From NCBI GenBank assembly GCA_963708905.1, contig CAVPUV010000028.1, positions 1 to 64,000 of the forward strand: DNA of 64,000 nucleotides, written 5' to 3'. Positions 58,779 through 64,000 of the stretch are shown one piece after another; positions within the stretch are counted from its first letter, which is position 1, and the number at the start of each line of letters is the position of its first letter. Under the pieces are notes generated by a model. It was not told the DNA's origin and did not search any database. It was given only the letters and a program-made list of their open reading frames with translations. The DNA comes from SHZL01 sp963708905. Lineage in GTDB: Bacteria > Pseudomonadota > Gammaproteobacteria > Xanthomonadales > SZUA-36. Both the position numbers and the translations under genes were made by a program.

Positions 58779-60206
58779 ATGGTGCTGACGCCGGTTATTC
58801 TTTCAGGCGGTGCCGGAACCAGATTGTGGCCGGTTTCGCGGCGCGCCCATCCAAAGCCTTTCATGAAACTGGTTGACGGCGAGTCACTGGCGGAAAAAAC
58901 CTTTCGCAGGGCGCTGTCGGTTGCCGGAACATCACCCATTCTGACCGTGACCAGCCGGGACTATTATTTTTATACGCGTGATCTGTACAACCAGATCATC
59001 GGTGAGGAGCACGAGCATCCTTTCCTGTTGGAGCCCGTGGGCAGAAATACTGCCCCCGCCATCGCGCTGGCGGCGATGTATCTCGAACGAAGATCCGGGG
59101 CCGGTGCAAAATTGTTGATTCTGCCCGCCGATCATCTGGTGCGCGACGAGGAGAAATTCCGTGCGGCAGTTGATGAAGCCGCTGCCCTGGCTGATCGCGA
59201 TTATCTTGTCACATTCGGAGTGCATCCCACGCATGCGGAAACGGGTTATGGCTATATCCGCAAGGGAAAACGAATCAAAAATTCTGCGGGCTTCGAGGTT
59301 GCAGCATTCGTGGAGAAGCCTGACTTGAAGACCGCGCAAGGCTACCTGGAGTCGGCCGAGTACGACTGGAATTCTGGCATGTTCTGTTTCCGTGCCGAGG
59401 TCTTTCTGCAGGCCTTGCAGAAGTTTGCGCCTGAAGTGTATGAGGCTACAGATGCTTGCTGGAAAGGGCTGGACCATCTCCGCCAGCCACTGGAGATTCC
59501 GCTGGAATTATTTGCCCGCAGCCCGAGCATATCCGTCGATTATGCGGTGATGGAAAAAGCGCAACATTCAGCCGTTGTGGCCGGGACGTTTGGCTGGAGT
59601 GACATCGGCACCTGGAAAGCCATCAGTGAGCTGTATGAATCCGATGAGTCGGGTAATCGCATCCATGGCAAGGCAGTCATGATAGAGAGCCGCGATTGCT
59701 TTGTGCAAGGTGAGAAACGGCTGGTGGCTGCGGTGGGCGTAAACAACCTGCTGATCATTGATACCGGTGATGCAGTCCTGGTAGCCGATCGTGAACGCGC
59801 GCAGGAAGTCAAACAAGTGGTCGACCACTTGACGGATCTCGAGCACTCTGCAGTCGAATTTCACCAGACGGTCCATCGGCCATGGGGTAGCTATTCCATC
59901 CTTGAGGATGCTGATGATTGCAAGGTCAAGCGCCTGGTGGTGAAGCCTGGCCAGGTACTTTCCCTGCAGTCGCACAAAAAGCGTGCCGAACACTGGACGG
60001 TTGTGCGTGGCACCGCCAAGGTTCGACTGGGTGACAAGGAATTTTTACTTAATGTCAACGAGTCTGTCTATATCCCGGCGGAAACCCTGCACCGCCTGGA
60101 AAACCCGTGTAGCGAGGATGCCCACCTGATCGAAGTCCAGACCGGCCAGTATTTTGGCGAAGACGATATCGTTCGCTACGAGGACATTTACGGGCGAGTG
60201 CGATAA
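58779..60206 (+). CDS. manC: Mannose-1-phosphate guanylyltransferase/mannose-6-phosphate isomerase
   Basis: A 475-residue two-domain enzyme of the AlgA/XanB/ManC type. The N-terminal nucleotidyltransferase starts VILSGGAGTRLWPVSRRAHP and contains FVEKPDLKTAQGYL (sugar-binding EKP). The C-terminal cupin isomerase domain reads RPWGSYSILEDADDCKVKRL, VVKPGQVLSLQSHKKRAEHW and VYIPAETLHRLENPC, with the metal-binding Gln, His, Glu and His in place. It makes GDP-mannose from mannose-1-phosphate, and through the isomerase domain from fructose-6-phosphate. The gene follows rmlD by 16 bases. GDP-mannose is also the precursor of GDP-fucose, which fits the GT11-like gene at 4.5 kb. Confidence 0.93.
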   Translation: MVLTPVILSGGAGTRLWPVSRRAHPKPFMKLVDGESLAEKTFRRALSVAGTSPILTVTSRDYYFYTRDLYNQIIGEEHEHPFLLEPVGRNTAPAIALAAMYLERRSGAGAKLLILPADHLVRDEEKFRAAVDEAAALADRDYLVTFGVHPTHAETGYGYIRKGKRIKNSAGFEVAAFVEKPDLKTAQGYLESAEYDWNSGMFCFRAEVFLQALQKFAPEVYEATDACWKGLDHLRQPLEIPLELFARSPSISVDYAVMEKAQHSAVVAGTFGWSDIGTWKAISELYESDESGNRIHGKAVMIESRDCFVQGEKRLVAAVGVNNLLIIDTGDAVLVADRERAQEVKQVVDHLTDLEHSAVEFHQTVHRPWGSYSILEDADDCKVKRLVVKPGQVLSLQSHKKRAEHWTVVRGTAKVRLGDKEFLLNVNESVYIPAETLHRLENPCSEDAHLIEVQTGQYFGEDDIVRYEDIYGRVR

Positions 60207-60237
60207 CAGCGGTGGTAGTGATTCGAGACTCCTTTGC

Positions 60238-60639
60238 TCAGCGTTGGTTTTTTTCCAATTCACGATCGAACTCGAATTCCCTGGAAGTGACAAAGGCTTC
60301 CATTTTCTCGAGGCGCAGGTTGAGTTCGCGAAAGCGATGGCTTAGCGAGCCAAACACATCAGCAGGCGCGTTGCTCACACCCCGCCAGAAAACAGCCTGT
60401 TTTTCATCAGCATAGAGATTGGGCGGTTTTACCGGCAACAATACAGCCAGGGCGATGTAGGATATGACCACGAACGGGATGAAGGGTGGAAACAGCATCA
60501 CCAGCGCGACCGCGACGCGCACGCCCTTGCGATTGAAGTCGAAATAATCGGCAATTCCGGCACAAACTCCGGCAATCAGGGCATGCTGTTTGTCGCGAAA
60601 CAGGCGGTGTGGATTCTGGCGCTTGTAGAAATCGCTCAT
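60238..60639 (-). CDS. pspC: PspC-domain envelope stress protein
   Basis: A 133-residue protein. The PspC domain covers the first 70 residues: LFRDKQHALIAGVCAGIADY, then a hydrophobic helix (VRVAVALVMLFPPFIPFVVI-SYIALAVLLP). After it comes a charged helical tail (RFRELNLRLEKMEAFVTSRE), a common leucine-zipper-like end in PspC. It sits in the inner membrane and with PspB senses envelope damage to release PspA control. It overlaps pspB by four bases. Confidence 0.9.
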   Translation of the reverse strand: MSDFYKRQNPHRLFRDKQHALIAGVCAGIADYFDFNRKGVRVAVALVMLFPPFIPFVVISYIALAVLLPVKPPNLYADEKQAVFWRGVSNAPADVFGSLSHRFRELNLRLEKMEAFVTSREFEFDRELEKNQR

Positions 60640-60857
60640 GAACGGCCTCTCCAGCTCGGTGCTTCTATATCGAGGATGCGCTCGAGTGTCTTGATGCGCT
60701 CTTCCATCCTGTTGGTGGATTCCCAGACTTCACTCAACATCTTTTCGTCTTCTGGGGACAAGCCTTTGGAAGTCCTCATCTTGGTCAGGTAGTGGAAAAC
60801 GATCCACAGCGGCAAACATACCGTAAGTAATAAAATAGGAATGATTTCAGGCATCAC
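60636..60857 (-). CDS. pspB: PspB envelope stress protein
   Basis: A 73-residue protein of standard length. One N-terminal membrane helix (IIPILLLTVCLPLWIVFHYL) leads to a charged amphipathic part (LSPEDEKMLSEVWESTNRME-ERIKTLERILD) predicted to be coiled. This is the PspB pattern. It works with PspC at the inner membrane. It overlaps the end of pspA by 11 bases and pspC by four. Confidence 0.88.
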   Translation of the reverse strand: MMPEIIPILLLTVCLPLWIVFHYLTKMRTSKGLSPEDEKMLSEVWESTNRMEERIKTLERILDIEAPSWRGRS

Positions 60858-61560
60858 CGCTCTCCTTCATGCTTTCGTCTACTCCTTTTTTGCTGCTCCT
60901 GGACTCACCCACTTTCGATTTCAGCAGGGCCAGTTCTGCCTCGACACGGTCATCGTTCTCCAGGTCTTCGATTTCGTCGGCCAGTGGCCGGTTATGGCCC
61001 ATGGCTGTAGCCTCGGCCTCGGATTCTACCTGGTCGATGCGGCGTTCTGCATTCTCGAAGCGGAACAGCATTTCATCGATGCGGTCGTCGTGAATATGCC
61101 GGCGTGCGGACAACTGCGATTTGGCGGTCTTGTGCCGTATCACAATGCTGCGTTGACGAGTCTTGGCATCATTGAGCTTGTTCTGTAGTTGGGTGATGTC
61201 GGCATTGAACTTTTCGAGTTGACCATCAAGGTGCCCGGCATCGATATTCAATTTTTTTACCTGGTCTTCGATGCTCTGCTTTTCCGTCAAAGCTGCGCGC
61301 GCCAGGTCATCGCGTTCCCGCCGCAAAGCGAGTTCTGCCCGGCGCTGCCATTCCGCTTTCTCGCGTTCCAGATATTCCATGTGCCGACGGTGCTCTTTCC
61401 GGTCCGCGATGCACTTGGCCGCCGCGGAACGGATTTCCACCAGAGTGTCTTCCATTTCCTGGATCATCAAGCGAATGATCTTTTCCGGATCTTCCGCTTT
61501 TTCGAGCACGGCGTTGATGTTGGCATTTACGATGTCGCTGAATCGCGAAAAGATCCCCAT
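60847..61560 (-). CDS. pspA: Phage shock protein A
   Basis: A 237-residue, almost wholly coiled-coil protein of the PspA/IM30 (ESCRT-III-like) family. It starts MGIFSRFSDIVNANINAVLE followed by KAEDPEKIIRLMIQEMED, the membrane-binding amphipathic helix and family signature. The ATG has AGGAGA upstream. PspA binds stressed inner membrane and inhibits the activator PspF. The sigma-54-type promoter at 61599-61614 lies about 40 bases upstream. No pspF gene is next to it in this window, unlike the E. coli arrangement. Confidence 0.94.
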   Translation of the reverse strand: MGIFSRFSDIVNANINAVLEKAEDPEKIIRLMIQEMEDTLVEIRSAAAKCIADRKEHRRHMEYLEREKAEWQRRAELALRRERDDLARAALTEKQSIEDQVKKLNIDAGHLDGQLEKFNADITQLQNKLNDAKTRQRSIVIRHKTAKSQLSARRHIHDDRIDEMLFRFENAERRIDQVESEAEATAMGHNRPLADEIEDLENDDRVEAELALLKSKVGESRSSKKGVDESMKESGDA

Positions 61561-61598
61561 TGCATGTCTCCTGAAAAATGATTCCGTGCACAGTGTAA

Positions 61599-61614
61599 TG
61601 CAGGGTTCGTGCCA
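61599..61614 (-). promoter_or_regulatory. Sigma-54 promoter of the psp operon
   Basis: On the minus strand TGGCAC-GAACC-CTGCA matches the -24/-12 consensus TGGCAC-N5-TTGCA except for one base, with the invariant GG and GC at correct spacing. It is followed within about 40 bases by the pspA start, as expected for PspF-driven control. Confidence 0.8.
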
Positions 61615-61900
61615 TATTCTGGCTGTTCCATAATCATTTGAAAATTAAGGACCAAATAGGATAATCCTGATCCTGGCAGAGAAATCAAGCAAACATCATG
61701 GTCAATTGCACCAAAAGATGGTGGAAACTTGAAGGACCTTGAGCGGTCTCATCGGCAGCGAGTTATTTCGACTGCGGCAGGCTCACTATTCAGCTCAATT
61801 GCAAACCGAATGGCGCGCACTGCAGTGCTACTGTAGAATGACTCACTTTTGACACGCCGGCACGTGGCCGGGAACTCGTAAACTCCAGGAGGATTCATAG

Positions 61901-62581
61901 ATGCGATTTGTATTCGCACTCGTCGTTCTTATTGCCCTCATGACCGGCCCGGTCATGGCTCAGGACATTTCATCGGAAAAGGGCAAGCTCAGTTACGCAG
62001 TCGGCTGGGATATTGGCGAAGATATCAAACGGCGAGGTGCTGAATTTGATGTTGAATCCATTATTACTGCAATACGCGATTCCGCTGCCGGACGTCAGGC
62101 CCAGGTTCCGAACGAAGAAATGACAACCCTGTTGACGGCGCTGCAGCAGAAAGTCCGCCAGGAACAGGCCGAAGCTTTCCGCAAGCTGTCTGAAGAAAAC
62201 CAGGCAAAGAGCACTGAGTTCCTGGCCGCCAATGCGAGCAAGGCCGGTGTTGTGACCCTGCCCAGTGGCGTGCAGTACCGCATTATCGACGAAGGTGATG
62301 GTGCGCGGCCGGGTGTGGAAAGCACCGTCAAAGTGCACTATCGCGGTTCCAAGATGAACGGGCTTGAATTCGACAGCTCTTTTGCCCGCGGTGTGCCCGA
62401 GGAATTCACCGTCAGTTCAGTTCTCAAGGGCTGGCAGGAAGTTCTGCCCTTGATGAAAACTGGTGCTACCTGGCAGATTTTTGTTCCGCCGGAGATGGCA
62501 TTTGGTGCCCGCGGCAATCCACCCGTTGGGCCCAATGAAGCTCTGCTGTTTGATCTCAAACTGGTGGAAATCGTCAAGTAA
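61901..62581 (+). CDS. Periplasmic FKBP-type peptidyl-prolyl isomerase (Mip/FkpA-like)
   Basis: A 226-residue protein with CAGGAGG nine bases before the ATG. MRFVFALVVLIALMTGPVMA is a signal peptide (cleavage before QDIS). An N-terminal dimerisation region (KLSYAVGWDIGEDIKRRGAE, then long helices) is followed by the FKBP domain from about residue 120: VQYRIIDEGDGARPGVESTV, VKVHYRGSKMNGLEFDSSFA and WQEVLPLMKTGATWQIFVPP. This is the Mip/FkpA/FklB plan. It folds proteins in the periplasm as a dimer. A strong hairpin follows the stop. Confidence 0.9.
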   Translation: MRFVFALVVLIALMTGPVMAQDISSEKGKLSYAVGWDIGEDIKRRGAEFDVESIITAIRDSAAGRQAQVPNEEMTTLLTALQQKVRQEQAEAFRKLSEENQAKSTEFLAANASKAGVVTLPSGVQYRIIDEGDGARPGVESTVKVHYRGSKMNGLEFDSSFARGVPEEFTVSSVLKGWQEVLPLMKTGATWQIFVPPEMAFGARGNPPVGPNEALLFDLKLVEIVK

Positions 62582-62593
62582 AGCATTTGAAGT

Positions 62594-62615
62594 GGGGCCG
62601 CTGCACAGCGGCCCC
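62594..62615 (+). terminator. Terminator after FKBP isomerase gene
   Basis: GGGGCCGCTG (62594-62603) and CAGCGGCCCC (62606-62615) are perfect ten-base arms, followed by ATTGTTTCTT. The T-rich tail is imperfect but adequate for an intrinsic terminator. Confidence 0.75.
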
Positions 62616-62662
62616 ATTGTTTCTTGTCCTGGATTATCTGTATATTGCCTGGATTTCCACTA

Positions 62663-63295
62663 ATGAATTCAACTGCGAGCCGGCTGGAGATTGACTGGCG
62701 GGAACTGCTTGCAGCTGCCGTGTCTCCGTTTGAATCGGGTGTGCAGTCATTGCAGATATCTGGATATCGTCCACCCGGCGCCGGCTATTACCGGCCAGGA
62801 AAGACTGCGGCGGTATTGGTACCCTTACTGGATCTCGATGAGCCTCAGGTGGTACTCACCCGCCGTGCGGATCACCTGGTGCAGCACGCCGGCCAGGTCA
62901 GCTTTCCAGGCGGCGCCGCAGAAGAACACGATGACTCGGCCGTACAGACGGCGTTGCGCGAAGCCTGGGAAGAAATCGGGCTGCCGCCTGAGCGTACTAC
63001 ACCCATTGGTTTTCTGGATCGCATGGATACGATTTCCGATTACCGGATTCTTCCTGTGGTTGCGCTGGTGCAATGGCCAGTGATGTGGAAACTTGATTAC
63101 AGCGAAGTGGCCGAAGTTTTCACGGTTCCGCTCTCATTCGCGCTTGACCGCAGCCGTTATGTCATGGGCCACGTAACACGCGATGGCCAGGATCACACGA
63201 CCTGGTCGCTGCAGTGGGAAAAGCACACCATCTGGGGGGCAACTGCCGCCATGCTGTTGAACCTCGCCAAGCGGATGGAGAATGTCAGTGCATGA
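62663..63295 (+). CDS. Nudix hydrolase, CoA pyrophosphatase type
   Basis: I start at the ATG at 62663 (MNSTASRLEIDWRELLAA); the frame opens at 62624. The product is 210 residues. The Nudix box reads GGAAEEHDDSAVQTALREAW followed by EEIGL, a match to Gx5Ex7REUxEExGU. LTRRADHLVQHAGQVSFPGG just before it is the UPF0035 segment specific for CoA-cleaving members (YeaB/NudL). It likely splits CoA or related diphosphates to phosphopantetheine and 3',5'-ADP with Mg2+. It overlaps the next gene by 14 bases. Confidence 0.88.
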   Translation: MNSTASRLEIDWRELLAAAVSPFESGVQSLQISGYRPPGAGYYRPGKTAAVLVPLLDLDEPQVVLTRRADHLVQHAGQVSFPGGAAEEHDDSAVQTALREAWEEIGLPPERTTPIGFLDRMDTISDYRILPVVALVQWPVMWKLDYSEVAEVFTVPLSFALDRSRYVMGHVTRDGQDHTTWSLQWEKHTIWGATAAMLLNLAKRMENVSA

Positions 63296-64000
63296 AGAGG
63301 CACTGGTCACACCAGAGCGTCTCGCCCGGCTCATGCTTGCGGGACAATGCATCATAGTTGACTGCCGCTTTGATCTGGGCAATTCGAACAAAGGGCAACA
63401 GGACTATTTGGCCGGCCACATTCCTGGCGCTCACTATGCTCATCTGGGAGAAGACCTGTCATCGCCCATCACGGCCATAAGCGGCCGCCACCCCTTGCCT
63501 GCGCCGGATGCATTTGCGGCGTTCCTGAGTCATATCGGCTGGGTCGATAGTAAGCTTTTGGTTGCTCATGATGATCGAAACTGTGCGATTGCGGCGCGGC
63601 TTTGGTGGCTGATGCGGTATTTCGGCTACGATGCGGCTTTGCTGGACGGCGGCCTGGATGCATGGGCGAGAGCCGGCCTGCCGCTGGAACCCGGAGCAGT
63701 GAAAAGCGCAGCATCACCCGTTCCTGTGATGCAAGCTGATGCCGCCATGATTGTGTCAACAGCGAATGTCCTGGATGACCTCGGCCGTTCTTCCCTCACC
63801 CTGGTCGATGCACGCGCAGCCGAGCGTTACTCCGGCGCTGTCGAACCCCTGGATACACGAGCGGGGCATATACCGGGTGCCCTGAACCGCCCATTCAGTC
63901 TCAACCTGGACGAGACTGGTTGCTTCAAGCAGGCACAGCAGTTGCGCATGGAATTTCATGCTTTGCTGCAACGGCGATCATTGGAATCCATCGTGCACTC
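63282..64000 (+). CDS. Rhodanese-family sulfurtransferase (cut by window end)
   Basis: The frame from ATG 63282 (or GTG 63288) is open to the last base, so at least 239 residues are present and the C terminus is missing. Two rhodanese domains are visible. The first has VDCRFDLGNSNKGQQDYLAG, HIPGAHYAHL and LLDGGLDAWARAGLPLEPG. The second begins LTLVDARAAERYSGAVEPLD, TRAGHIPGALNRPFSLNLDE. This is the thiosulfate/3-mercaptopyruvate sulfurtransferase layout. The active-site Cys loop of the second domain lies beyond the window, so which donor it uses cannot be judged. There is no signal peptide. Confidence 0.85.
   Translation, partial: MSVHEEALVTPERLARLMLAGQCIIVDCRFDLGNSNKGQQDYLAGHIPGAHYAHLGEDLSSPITAISGRHPLPAPDAFAAFLSHIGWVDSKLLVAHDDRNCAIAARLWWLMRYFGYDAALLDGGLDAWARAGLPLEPGAVKSAASPVPVMQADAAMIVSTANVLDDLGRSSLTLVDARAAERYSGAVEPLDTRAGHIPGALNRPFSLNLDETGCFKQAQQLRMEFHALLQRRSLESIVH

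Overview
The window looks like a chromosomal segment of a gammaproteobacterium. The evidence is gene content: a pspABC operon behind a sigma-54-type promoter, rmlBACD plus manC, IspB, a periplasmic FKBP isomerase, Uup, and above all the MurL/MurD2 pair known from Xanthomonas. Most of it is fairly GC-rich. The stretch from about 3.4 to 9.3 kb is clearly richer in A+T and looks acquired. I found no rRNA, tRNA or CRISPR array.

Layout. (1) 1-3.34 kb: a transposon on the minus strand carrying a zinc-ribbon protein, a DDE transposase, a frameshifted AAA ATPase and a 66-residue protein. Its right end has cut into a sulfotransferase gene. (2) 3.3-15.8 kb: a surface-glycan island with a GT11-like enzyme, GT-B, GT8 and several GT2 glycosyltransferases, a sulfotransferase remnant, and a tightly coupled set of glycosyltransferase, cupin, DegT aminotransferase, methyltransferase and GT4-like genes. 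(3) 16.0-18.8 kb: a large secreted M14 metallopeptidase. (4) 18.8-24.8 kb: reductive pyrimidine catabolism, with an NCS1 permease divergent from beta-ureidopropionase, preT, preA and a RutR-like regulator. A RutR-type operator (TTGACCATAGGGTCAA) lies in the divergent gap. (5) 24.8-32.6 kb: Uup, then an APH-like kinase, ABC ATPase, FtsX-type permease and AttH-like protein. A 266-bp MITE with TA duplications sits between ATPase and permease.

(6) 33.2-45.3 kb is the most unusual region. A hairpin array precedes a giant Sec-exported PKD-SpvB-FG-GAP-RHS protein of about 3,080 residues, interrupted by two apparent frameshifts. Three units follow, each made of a C-terminal tail segment and a gene for a small exported protein. 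The outer two units are colinear 695-bp direct repeats (43071-43765 and 44602-45296). They flank a diverged middle unit, and both of its borders lie in G-runs. I read this as a polymorphic toxin with displaced tail/immunity cassettes whose putative immunity proteins are exported.

(7) 45.3-64 kb is housekeeping: an EF-G paralogue, aspartate kinase coupled to MurL and a frameshifted MurD2 (L-Glu route to peptidoglycan), cyclophilin, IspB, an MFS transporter, SSB, rmlBACD and manC (dTDP-rhamnose and GDP-mannose, plausible donors for the glycan island), pspABC, FKBP isomerase, a Nudix CoA pyrophosphatase and a rhodanese cut by the window end.

Four genes carry single-base frame breaks (about 775, 34904, 40833 and 51085). 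One is murD2, which is probably essential, so base-level sequence errors should be excluded before any of them is read as decay.
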